7,810 bases of DNA from assembly GCA_023356515.1 (NCBI GenBank), contig JAKQYG010000187.1, positions 1 to 7,810 on the forward strand, given 5' to 3'. Of the stretch, positions 1 to 5,360 are shown piece after piece (the first letter of the stretch is position 1; the number at the start of each line of letters is the position of its first letter). Origin of the DNA: Trichodesmium sp. MAG_R04. GTDB taxonomy: Bacteria; Cyanobacteriota; Cyanobacteriia; Cyanobacteriales; Microcoleaceae. The notes below the pieces were generated by a model. It made no database searches, was not told the DNA's origin, and saw only the letters and a list, made by a program, of their open reading frames with translations. Position numbers and translations under genes: made by a program.

Positions 1-2528
1 TTCCCAAAGTTGCTGTCTGTTATCGTCAACATAGGGGTAATATGACTCGGAATTTACTTGCTCAAATAGAAGTAGAAGAAAAAATTTTAGATGAACTTTT
101 TTCTAATCCTAATCTCCCTGAAAAAATTCAACATTTAGAAAGAGAATTACGCTACGGTTCTCTAATTTGGAATTGTTGGTGTTTATATAAATCTGGCTAC
201 TTCGCTGAAATGGCTGATTATTTGCATAAATCTTTAAAATTTTCTCCTGTTTCTGCACTTAAAACTATATGTGAGTGGCTATATTATTTTCACTATTATG
301 CTTCCTTAGAAAACTATTCATTTAATTCAGTTTCTTTGAATGAAATAACTGAGTGGCAACTTTTAATAAATCAAATCATGCCAAATGGTTTGCCAGTAGT
401 TAGCGTAGTTATTCCGACTTTCAATAATGCTGATTATATTCTTAAAGCTATCGAAAGTGTTTGGAATCAAACCTATACTTTGTGGGAAATTATTATTATT
501 GATGATGGTTCTACCGATAATACTTATCAAGTTTTAGAATCTTATCTAAATACAACAGACTTCTTGCAGAACTCCGCCGCAAGAAATAGACAACAGGAAA
601 CAGAAAAAAATACTCAGGAAAAAGAGAATAATCAAGATTTAATTTTAGATTTATTGCAAAATAATGCCAAAGGAAATAGACAAAAGGAAATAGGAAAAAA
701 TTATCAGGAAAAAAGTAGTAATCAAAATTTAACTTTTACTTTTGGAAGATGTCTAATTAAATATCTATATCAAGAAAATCAAGGACCATCAATTGCTCGG
801 AATTATGGTATAGAAATAGCTCAGGGAGAATATATTGCTTTTCTCGATGCTGATGACTTTTTTCTACCCGAAAAATTAGCCGAACAAGTGGGATTTTTTG
901 CAGAAGATTCAACTTTAACAATGGTGCAAACTGGGTGGAGATTTGTTGATGAAAAAGGTAATACTATTAAAGATGTAGAACCCTGGAAGAATAGTACGGA
1001 ATTAGACTTAGAAAATTGGTTAATTTGGCAAGCAACTTTGCCTAGTGCCATGATGTTTAAAAGTAAATGGTTAAAAGTTAATGGTGGGTTTGACAAACGA
1101 TATTTTGGGATTGAGGATTTAGAAATAGTTTTGCGGTTAGCTTTAACAGAAGAAAAAGCTACTTGGTTACAAAAAGTTTGTGTCTGTTATCGACAGCGGA
1201 ATAGTAGTGTCTCTGGTTTAAAAAACCGAGAAAAAATTACTCAGGAATTAGAAAAATTATTAAATGACTTTTTCCATAAACCCAATTTACCTACTGCCAT
1301 ACGTCAAATAGAAAATCAGGTAAAATATCGCTCTCTACTTTGGAATTGTTGGCGTTTATATAAAGCTGGTAATTTCTCAGAAATGACTACTTATTTGCAG
1401 AAGTCTTTGAGTTATACTTCTGATTCTCCCACAGTAGCAATTTGTACTTGGATAGAATTATTTACTAAGCTAGATAGTCAAGAAGGTAATCAATTTAATG
1501 CTTATAGTTTTAGTCAGTTACCAGAATGGAAAAAATTAATTAGTAATATTTTTAATCCCGTTGTGCCAAGAGTTAGTGTAATTATTGCCACCTATAATAA
1601 TGGTCACTATATTTTGGAGGCGATCGCCAGTATTTTTAATCAAACTTATACGTCTTACGAAATAATAGTTATTGATGATGGTTCTACTGATAATACTCGT
1701 CAAGTTTTAGAACCTTATCTAGATAAACTTTGTTATGTTTATCAAGAAAATAAAGGAGTCTCCCACGCCAGAAATTTAGGCTTAGAAATAGCCCAAGGAG
1801 AATTTATTTCTTTCCTAGATGCTGATGACTTTTTCTTACCAGATAAATTAGCAAAACAAGTAGCTGTTTTTGATGCTCACCCCTCTCTGGGAATTGTCCA
1901 TAGTGGATGGCGTTTAGTTAATAGAAAAGGAGAGAAAATTTCTGACATAGAGTTATGGCATATTTCCCCAGAATTAGACTTAGAAACCTGGGTAGTTTGG
2001 AAACCTGTAACTATTTCTATGATGTTTCGTAAAAGTTGGATAAAAAGTGTCGGAGGTTTTGATACTCGTTGGCATCATGGAGAAGATATTGATTTAGTTT
2101 TACGTTTATCTATTAATGGTTGTGAGGCAGTGTGGTTGCCAAAAGTTACTTATTGTTATCGTCAACATCATAGTAATGCCACGAGAAAATATACTCAACA
2201 AGCTACTAGTATGATGTCTGTTTTAGATTACTTTTTTAGCAGACCAAATTTACCAATATCTATTCGCCAATTAGAGGGAAAATCTCGTTATTATACTTTG
2301 AGTTGGTTAGCATGGCAGGCCCATCGAAATGGAGATTTAATTGAGATGGGTAAATATTTACGACAAGCTGGGAAATATACTCCTTTATCTATGACAGAAA
2401 CTATTGTTCATTGGGTCGATAGCTTTAATAGTCTTTATCAACAATATGGTGATGATTTTGATGCTTATGCTTTGACAAATTCTGATGTTTGGCAACAATT
2501 AATGTTAGATATATTTCTTACTATTTGA
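1..2528 (+). CDS. Multidomain protein with tandem family-2 glycosyltransferase domains, 5'-truncated by the window edge
   Basis: Probably transfers sugars from nucleotide-sugar donors onto a glycan or protein in the cytoplasm; donor and acceptor cannot be read. Numbering from the ATG at 42, GT-A domains lie at about 118-388 and 509-706. Each has the family-2 marks: VSVVIP/VSVIIA strand, DDGSTDN (154 and 545), the metal-binding FLDADD (269 and 593) and an acidic ED motif (358 and 681). Helical modules of about 100 residues precede, separate and follow them (15-115, 403-505, 727-828), each opening with a ..FF/LF..PNLP motif. The frame is open from base 3: bases 3-41 read PKVAVCYRQHRGN, matching PKVTYCYRQHHSN at the end of the last GT domain. 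So ATG 42 is not the start, and at least one more GT domain lies upstream. The first GT domain here carries a lysine/glutamine-rich insert. TGA stop at 2526-2528. Confidence 0.9.
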   Translation, partial: PKVAVCYRQHRGNMTRNLLAQIEVEEKILDELFSNPNLPEKIQHLERELRYGSLIWNCWCLYKSGYFAEMADYLHKSLKFSPVSALKTICEWLYYFHYYASLENYSFNSVSLNEITEWQLLINQIMPNGLPVVSVVIPTFNNADYILKAIESVWNQTYTLWEIIIIDDGSTDNTYQVLESYLNTTDFLQNSAARNRQQETEKNTQEKENNQDLILDLLQNNAKGNRQKEIGKNYQEKSSNQNLTFTFGRCLIKYLYQENQGPSIARNYGIEIAQGEYIAFLDADDFFLPEKLAEQVGFFAEDSTLTMVQTGWRFVDEKGNTIKDVEPWKNSTELDLENWLIWQATLPSAMMFKSKWLKVNGGFDKRYFGIEDLEIVLRLALTEEKATWLQKVCVCYRQRNSSVSGLKNREKITQELEKLLNDFFHKPNLPTAIRQIENQVKYRSLLWNCWRLYKAGNFSEMTTYLQKSLSYTSDSPTVAICTWIELFTKLDSQEGNQFNAYSFSQLPEWKKLISNIFNPVVPRVSVIIATYNNGHYILEAIASIFNQTYTSYEIIVIDDGSTDNTRQVLEPYLDKLCYVYQENKGVSHARNLGLEIAQGEFISFLDADDFFLPDKLAKQVAVFDAHPSLGIVHSGWRLVNRKGEKISDIELWHISPELDLETWVVWKPVTISMMFRKSWIKSVGGFDTRWHHGEDIDLVLRLSINGCEAVWLPKVTYCYRQHHSNATRKYTQQATSMMSVLDYFFSRPNLPISIRQLEGKSRYYTLSWLAWQAHRNGDLIEMGKYLRQAGKYTPLSMTETIVHWVDSFNSLYQQYGDDFDAYALTNSDVWQQLMLDIFLTI
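561..740 (+). repeat. Two in-frame 90-bp tandem repeats inserted in a glycosyltransferase domain
   Basis: Bases 561-650 and 651-740 align end to end without gaps: LQNSAARNRQQETEKN... is followed exactly 30 codons later by LQNNAKGNRQKEIGKN..., each ending in a NQDL/NQNL motif. The pair makes up nearly all of a roughly 65-residue polar insert between ESYL and YLYQEN; the second glycosyltransferase domain has only DKLCY at the matching place. The insert sits between the DDGSTDN and DADD motifs, where a surface loop is expected, so it need not destroy the fold. Its source (slippage, or a captured small repeat) is unknown. Confidence 0.85.
1620..1627. repeat. HIP1 octamer
   Basis: GCGATCGC, within GGCGATCGCC. 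This highly iterated palindrome is a signature of many cyanobacterial genomes; here it lies in the glycosyltransferase gene. Confidence 0.8.
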
Positions 2529-2529
2529 T

Positions 2530-2552
2530 AGTAAATTTTTCAGGTATTTACT
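2530..2552 (+). terminator. Weak hairpin just after the glycosyltransferase stop
   Basis: AGTAAAT (2530-2536) and ATTTACT (2546-2552) are perfect complements around a 9-base loop, two bases after the stop codon. There is no following T-run, so a Rho-independent terminator is possible but not convincing. Confidence 0.25.
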
Positions 2553-2585
2553 GTTTACTGATAGTTGAACATAGCAATTCCCATA

Positions 2586-2966
2586 CTATATAGTAATCCT
2601 ATTTAGGTTGTGGCAAAATTCCATACTGAAAAAGTTTGGTAAAATCAAATATTCTCGAAACTCTTGATAGTTATGATAACTTGCACCGTCCCAAAATATT
2701 GTCAATCTTTTTCCCGGTCTTTGCTCTTTTTCGACAGCCTTTAAGTAACCTTGTGTTCCCTTATATTGAAGCTTTAAACTTTCTACGCCATGAAACATTG
2801 CTTGATTTTTCCATTCACTAATAAAACTGTGAGAAACATTTAATAATTCTTTAATTTTACGGTAGAATTTTCCCGACAAAATCATTTTGACATGCCTTGG
2901 CTCTTTTTATTTCTTTTGACTATGTATTTTTGATTTATAAAACCATCTAGTTCATCTAAAATATTA
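2586..2966 (-). pseudogene. IS630-family transposase, frameshifted and internally deleted
   Basis: Reading leftward, an N-terminal piece NILDELDGFI (about 2932-2966) is followed, after frame changes near 2885-2920 (IKRAKACQ in one frame, KMILSGKFYRKIK in the next), by a helix-turn-helix stretch: KIKELLNVSHSFISEWKNQA, then GVESLKLQYKGTQGYL. This is the usual IS630 N-terminal DNA-binding region. It runs directly into KRLTIFWDGASYHNYQEFRE, which resembles the block around the second catalytic aspartate of the DDE domain. The roughly 100 residues between, with the first catalytic Asp, are missing, and so is the C-terminal Glu region. The longest open piece (2586-2885, 99 residues) ends inside the left inverted repeat. 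A dead transposase is the only sensible reading. Confidence 0.8.
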
Positions 2967-3037
2967 ATTTTTTGTTTAGGGAAATGGATATGTTATTATT
3001 ATCAATATATCTGTTGCGACCTTTTAGGATTGCTATA
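2589..3037 (-). mobile_element. IS630-family insertion sequence relic with terminal inverted repeats
   Basis: The left end TATAGTAATCCTA (2589-2601) and the reverse complement of 3025-3037, TATAGCAATCCTA, match at 12 of 13 bases. Weaker similarity runs further inward (TTAGGTTGTGGCAA against AAAGGTCGCAAC). Both ends abut TA-rich sequence, as expected for the IS630/Tc1 group, which inserts at TA. The element is only about 449 bp, against roughly 1.0-1.1 kb usual for the family, and holds a broken transposase, so it cannot move by itself. It might still be mobilised in trans if the ends are intact. Confidence 0.75.
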
Positions 3038-3349
3038 GTGAGGTACAAATTTAGAAAAACCAATATTAGTTTGTATATGTAGTGATATTTACAATTCAAT
3101 CGCTTTCGCTATCAGAAACAAAACTACAAAAATTATTATTCTCTACACTGCTACCTGTTAATTTATGTAAATAAAAAGTTGTTTGTATAGTGTAATACTT
3201 GAAATAATATTTACCTATATAATAAACTTATATAAGCAAAAAAAATTAAGTTCACCTTTGAGTTTGTATCTTTTAAGGCAAACGTTTTGTTGTATAGCGA
3301 TAATTTTTAATACCAACTTACTTGCAGCCCCTTCCCTTTCATGCTCTCT

Positions 3350-3371
3350 CGCGGAAAAGACTTTTTCCGCG
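3350..3371. repeat. Perfect GC-rich palindrome in AT-rich spacer
   Basis: CGCGGAAAA (3350-3358), loop GACT, TTTTCCGCG (3363-3371): a perfect 9-bp stem with a 4-base loop. No T-run follows on the plus strand, and a plus-strand terminator would end nothing, because the gene to the left is on the other side of an IS relic. It looks more like a small dispersed palindrome of the kind common in cyanobacterial spacers, but only one copy is visible here. Confidence 0.5.
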
Positions 3372-3400
3372 GACCTTAAATTAAATAAACTGTAATGATC

Positions 3401-3460
3401 GAATATATTCAATTAATGAAATTTTGAAGACTTAGTGTTTTAGTCAATATATTGAATATA
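3401..3460. promoter_or_regulatory. Pair of AT-rich palindromes, possible operator, upstream of the radical SAM gene
   Basis: GAATATATTC (3401-3410) and TCAATATATTGA (3444-3455) are each perfect palindromes sharing the core AATATATT, with centres 44 bp apart, about four helical turns. In addition TATATTCAAT (3404-3413) and ATTGAATATA (3451-3460) form a 10-bp inverted repeat. The second palindrome lies about 100 bp before the ATG at 3557. The shape suits a dimeric regulator binding twice, but AT-rich sequence yields palindromes by chance, and no regulator can be named. Confidence 0.35.
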
Positions 3461-3544
3461 AATTGGTAGATAAGACTTACAGAAACACGAACATTCTGGT
3501 TTATTAGAAACAGAAATAGAATTCAGATGATTTAAAAATAAAAA

Positions 3545-3550
3545 AAGGAG
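3545..3550 (+). promoter_or_regulatory. Shine-Dalgarno of the radical SAM gene
   Basis: AAGGAG followed by six bases and then ATG at 3557. A strong site that fixes the start of the gene. Confidence 0.8.
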
Positions 3551-3556
3551 TGAAAG

Positions 3557-4168
3557 ATGAATAACCTAACAGCTAAATTACCAACAACTACACCAATAGA
3601 AATTCCACTAGGATACCTAAATATTATGGGTTATATTGATGAGTCAAAAGTAAATGGTCCTGGTTGTCGCGGGGTTGTTTGGGTACAAGGTTGTACAAAG
3701 GGATGTTCTGGCTGTTTTAATCCTGATTCCTGGTTTTTTGATATTAACGAATTAATAAGTATTGAAGAACTAGCAAATAAAATATTAAATAATCCTCAAA
3801 ATACAGGAGTTACCTTTTCTGGAGGGGAGCCTTTTTTGCAAGCACCAGCACTAGCAGAATTAGCAAAAATCTTAAAATATAGAGGTTTAAATATATTATC
3901 TTTTAGTGGGTTTACTCTTGTAGAATTACAATCTAAAAATGCACCCGTTGGTTCTCAAGAATTATTATCTCAATTAGATGTTTTAATTGATGGACCCTTT
4001 ATAGAAACCTTAGCTATTCATTCTCCTTATTCTCTAGTTTCTTCGAGTAATCAAAGAGTAAGAATATTTAATCCAGAATTAAAAAATCAATTAAATTGGG
4101 CAAGGAACCATCTAGAAATTCATGTATCGAAAGATGGTAGTGAGATATTTACTCGTTATTGGGGATAA
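3557..4168 (+). CDS. NrdG-like radical SAM protein (4Fe-4S, activase-type)
   Basis: A 203-residue radical SAM protein of the type that activates glycyl-radical enzymes. The cluster motif is C46-TKG-C50-SG-C53 (CxxxCxxC), preceded by VNGPGCRGVVWVQG, as in the NrdG family. The SAM-binding GGEP follows at 89-92, and the family-like segments DVLIDGPFIE (141-150) and SSNQRV (163-168) come after. E. coli NrdG is 154 residues, so this form is longer at both ends. NrdG activates the anaerobic ribonucleotide reductase NrdD, but no nrdD, nor any other glycyl-radical enzyme, lies in this window, so the partner is unknown. The start is supported by AAGGAG six bases upstream. It appears to be a single gene, separated by long spacers on both sides. 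The family assignment is firm; the physiological substrate is not. Confidence 0.85.
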   Translation: MNNLTAKLPTTTPIEIPLGYLNIMGYIDESKVNGPGCRGVVWVQGCTKGCSGCFNPDSWFFDINELISIEELANKILNNPQNTGVTFSGGEPFLQAPALAELAKILKYRGLNILSFSGFTLVELQSKNAPVGSQELLSQLDVLIDGPFIETLAIHSPYSLVSSSNQRVRIFNPELKNQLNWARNHLEIHVSKDGSEIFTRYWG

Positions 4169-4215
4169 GTCAGATACTAGGAAAAAATTATAGCTGAAGT
4201 CATAAGTCAGAAGCT
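4162..4215 (+). repeat. Short direct repeats around AGTCA(G/T)A
   Basis: ATAAGTCAGA overlaps the radical SAM stop and recurs after about 35 bases within GAAGTCATAAGTCAGAAG, where AGTCATA and AGTCAGA stand side by side. This resembles the degenerate heptamer tandem repeats frequent in cyanobacterial spacers. The run is short, so the call is tentative. Confidence 0.35.
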
Positions 4216-4247
4216 AAATTCGCAGTATGGACGAAATTTGAGAGTAG

Positions 4248-4293
4248 GGAGAATATCCTAACCCTCTTAAAATGGTTTGAGGGTTAGGCCTCC
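4248..4293. terminator. Strong hairpin between convergent genes, possible bidirectional terminator
   Basis: CCTAACCCTC (4257-4266) and GAGGGTTAGG (4279-4288) are perfect complements around a 12-base loop. GGAG (4248-4251) can pair with CTCC (4290-4293) across an unpaired AATAT, extending the stem. It lies about 80 bases after the radical SAM stop. Neither strand has a good T-run after the stem, so it may be a palindromic spacer repeat rather than a true terminator. Confidence 0.45.
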
Positions 4294-4319
4294 TAATCTT
4301 CAAAAACAACTTTTAAGAA

Positions 4320-4361
4320 GTAGGGGTGTTGCATGCAAAATCCCTACAGAATAACAGGGAA
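4320..4361 (+). repeat. Dispersed palindromic repeat, copy 1
   Basis: GTAGGG (4320-4325) pairs with CCCTAC (4342-4347) around the inner palindrome TTGCATGCAA (4329-4338). The 25 bases from 4329 to 4353 match the reverse complement of 5311-5335 at 20 positions, and all five differences are transitions. In both copies a nearby AGGGAA follows, four bases further on in copy 2. Two diverged copies in opposite orientation indicate a dispersed repeat family. Confidence 0.65.
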
Positions 4362-4395
4362 TATATAGAGGAGATAGTCAGATATATTTGTCTTT

Positions 4396-4560
4396 TCATT
4401 TTTCTGGCATGGGAGTAATTAAAATGCTATTTTTTTCAGCTTGAAGGACCGAAAGCCAGGTAGTTTTTTTCTGCAAAAAAAGGTTCAGACCTTTATGTGC
4501 TAATGTTTTAATATTTAATCCGCAATCCCTAAGTAGACAATCGAATACATCTTTTGTACA
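4396..4560 (-). pseudogene. Possible coding remnant, open frame lacking a start codon
   Basis: The minus strand is open for 54 codons between a TGA at 4561-4563 and the stop at 4396-4398. It reads with protein-like composition, for example DVFDCLLRDCGLNIKTLAHK, then NLFLQKKTTWLSVLQAEKNS, ending ILITPMPEK. The only ATG is four codons from the end and no GTG or TTG near the front has a ribosome site, so if it is coding it is the broken C-terminus of something larger. I do not recognise the family, and chance remains a fair alternative. Confidence 0.3.
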
Positions 4561-4580
4561 TCATACACTTTGGTTTTTTG

Positions 4581-4614
4581 TCAAAAGGGAAGTTCAGATA
4601 TAAACCTCTTTTGA
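4581..4614 (-). terminator. Hairpin 11 bases after the stop of the 4625-5095 gene
   Basis: TCAAAAG (4581-4587) and CTTTTGA (4608-4614) are complementary, extended by GG/CC across a one-base bulge. It is well placed to end the minus-strand transcript of the small repeat protein, but what follows on that strand is A-rich rather than T-rich, so termination activity is uncertain. Confidence 0.35.
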
Positions 4615-4624
4615 TTCACTAGAA

Positions 4625-5095
4625 TTATCGGTTGTTATTGATACTACGAGCCATGCTTTTAAAATCTATTCGATTATTAGAAATTTTAGTAGGTTTTACA
4701 GGAGTAGGCTTAGATGTAGAAGATTTTGTAGAACTAGAAGTAGATTTGCTGGGAATAAAACTAGAAGGATAGGCAGGAGTTTTATTTTCTACAGTTTTAT
4801 TTTCTGCAGTTTTATTTTCTGCAGTTTTATTTTCTGCAGTTTTATTTTCTGCAGTTTTATTTTCTGCTACATTTACATTTTCTCTTTTTTCCATAGAAGA
4901 AACAGATTTTTTTGTCTCTCCTGATATATAATTAATTTTACCTGCTGCTTTGGGATAGCTTCTCTTAACTGTCTTAGATTTCCGCATATAGTCTACATTA
5001 CCAAGACTACTTGCACTATCTCTATCTAGGAAGAAGTTTTCCTGTGATTGATTATCGTTTTTTTTCCCAAACAATTTTGTGATAAATCCAGTCAT
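4625..5095 (-). CDS. Small basic low-complexity protein with ENKT pentapeptide repeats, function unknown
   Basis: A 156-residue hydrophilic protein with no signal peptide or membrane segment. The N-terminus MTGFITKLFGKK could form a short amphipathic helix. Residues 21-50 (FFLDRDSASSLGNVDYMRKS and then KTVKRSYPKA) are the only complex part and look like a conserved block; I have an impression of similar DYMR.(S/P)KTVKR sequences in cyanobacterial hypothetical proteins but cannot verify it. Residues 77-106 are six ENKT repeats (AENKT five times, then VENKT), followed by a Ser/Thr/Lys/Pro-rich linker (110-138) and a short C-terminal block DFKSMARSI. Start ATG is supported by AGGA (minus strand, 5103-5106) seven bases upstream. 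The layout, two short conserved ends joined by variable disorder, suggests an adaptor or tether, but that is inference. Transcribed alone, downstream of mnmE. Confidence 0.75.
   Translation of the reverse strand: MTGFITKLFGKKNDNQSQENFFLDRDSASSLGNVDYMRKSKTVKRSYPKAAGKINYISGETKKSVSSMEKRENVNVAENKTAENKTAENKTAENKTAENKTVENKTPAYPSSFIPSKSTSSSTKSSTSKPTPVKPTKISNNRIDFKSMARSINNNR
4779..4868 (-). repeat. Six tandem 15-bp repeats encoding (A/V)ENKT
   Basis: On the plus strand the unit is GTTTTATTTTCTGCA. Copies start at 4779, 4794, 4809, 4824, 4839 and 4854. The four central copies are identical; the first has A for G near its end (Val instead of Ala) and the last ends in T. The period is a multiple of three, so gain or loss of copies by slippage keeps the frame. 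Confidence 0.95.
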
Positions 5096-5180
5096 TGATT
5101 TGTCCTAAATTATGTTATTGATTATGTTAGTATATATTAAACTTTATCATAATTTTTCGTAAAAGTTATCATAATTATCT
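5096..5180 (-). promoter_or_regulatory. Putative promoter and direct-repeat operator of the small repeat protein gene
   Basis: On the minus strand TATACT (5129-5134) is a plausible -10 box giving a leader of roughly 25-30 bases. The -35 position is not consensus. AATTATGATAA occurs twice on that strand (plus coordinates 5144-5154 and 5166-5176), exactly 22 bp apart, which puts both on the same helix face; the nearer copy lies against the -35 position. This suits an activator or repressor binding in tandem, in place of a good -35. The promoter and its regulation are inferred; the repeats themselves are exact. Confidence 0.4.
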
Positions 5181-5192
5181 CAAAATTTACCA

Positions 5193-5227
5193 CTACCCAT
5201 AAGGTAGACATTTAGGGGTCAATACCC
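5193..5227. other. Two small adjacent hairpins in the mnmE/repeat-protein spacer
   Basis: CTACC (5193-5197) pairs with GGTAG (5203-5207), and GGGT (5216-5219) pairs with ACCC (5224-5227). Both stems are short (five and four pairs), so this is a weak structural signal. Confidence 0.3.
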
Positions 5228-5298
5228 TCGAATTACAAGAGTTTTATTATTCACTGGTTGTACATTTCATCTGGGATCCGACACTGTATTTTATTCAT

Positions 5299-5340
5299 TT
5301 CCCTACTTCCTATTCCATAGGGACCTTGTATGCAAGCTCC
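5299..5340 (-). repeat. Dispersed palindromic repeat, copy 2 (inverted)
   Basis: On the minus strand this reads GGAGCTTGCATACAAGGTCC followed by a CCCTA..GAATA..AGGGAA segment matching copy 1 at 4320-4361. GGA/TCC and CTTG/CAAG can pair around CATA (5321-5340). It lies just 3' of mnmE, whose stop is followed on the minus strand by a run of eight T (5353-5360), but the hairpin comes after the T-run, so it is not a canonical terminator. Confidence 0.6.
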
Positions 5341-5360
5341 ACAACTACTCTCAAAAAAAA

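Larger units (their letters stand above)
87..2525 (+). repeat. Long intragenic repeats: helical module + glycosyltransferase unit
   Basis: The coding sequence is built from a repeated unit. Unit A starts at about 87, unit B at 1260, and a last partial unit (helical module only) at 2223. Starts are aligned on LDELFSNPNLP, LNDFFHKPNLP and LDYFFSRPNLP. A is 391 codons and B 321; the difference is essentially the insert in A's glycosyltransferase domain. Stretches such as YILKAIESVWNQTYT versus YILEAIASIFNQTYT, and the shared block around FLDADDFFLP, show recent enough duplication for easy alignment. Confidence 0.85.
3038..3556. other. Non-coding stretch upstream of the radical SAM gene
   Basis: About 520 bases, very AT-rich, with no gene I can support. 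The open frames at 3183-3395 (plus) and 3215-3412 (minus) overlap each other, lack convincing ribosome sites and have no recognisable protein character. The stretch contains a GC-rich perfect hairpin (3350-3371) and two AT-rich palindromes (3401-3410, 3444-3455), entered separately. No promoter with well-spaced -35 and -10 boxes stood out. Confidence 0.6.
4169..4624. other. Spacer between converging genes
   Basis: About 455 bases between the plus-strand radical SAM gene and the minus-strand gene ending at 4625. It holds a 10-bp-stem hairpin (4257-4288), one copy of a dispersed repeat (4320-4361), an open minus-strand frame without a start codon (4396-4560) and a hairpin close to the 4625 stop. 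No complete gene is supported. Confidence 0.6.

Noticed and set aside
42..44. ATG as start of the glycosyltransferase gene
   Set aside because: The frame is open to the window edge and the preceding codons match the end of a GT-2 domain, so this Met is internal.
821..1096. Minus-strand open frame of 91 codons
   Set aside because: Lies opposite the conserved DADD region of the glycosyltransferase and has no ribosome site; an antisense shadow.
2636..2821. Plus-strand open frame of 61 codons
   Set aside because: Antisense to the IS630 transposase remnant, which has clear family similarity.
3199..3223. TTGAAA ... TATAAT as a promoter
   Set aside because: The spacer is only 13 bp and the site is over 330 bp from the next gene.
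3183..3412. Overlapping open frames on both strands (70 and 65 codons)
   Set aside because: No ribosome site, each crosses the GC-rich palindrome at 3350-3371, and neither resembles a protein family.
4169..5360. CRISPR-like array
   Set aside because: The 15-bp units are contiguous, coding and without spacers; the palindromic repeats occur only twice and in opposite orientation.
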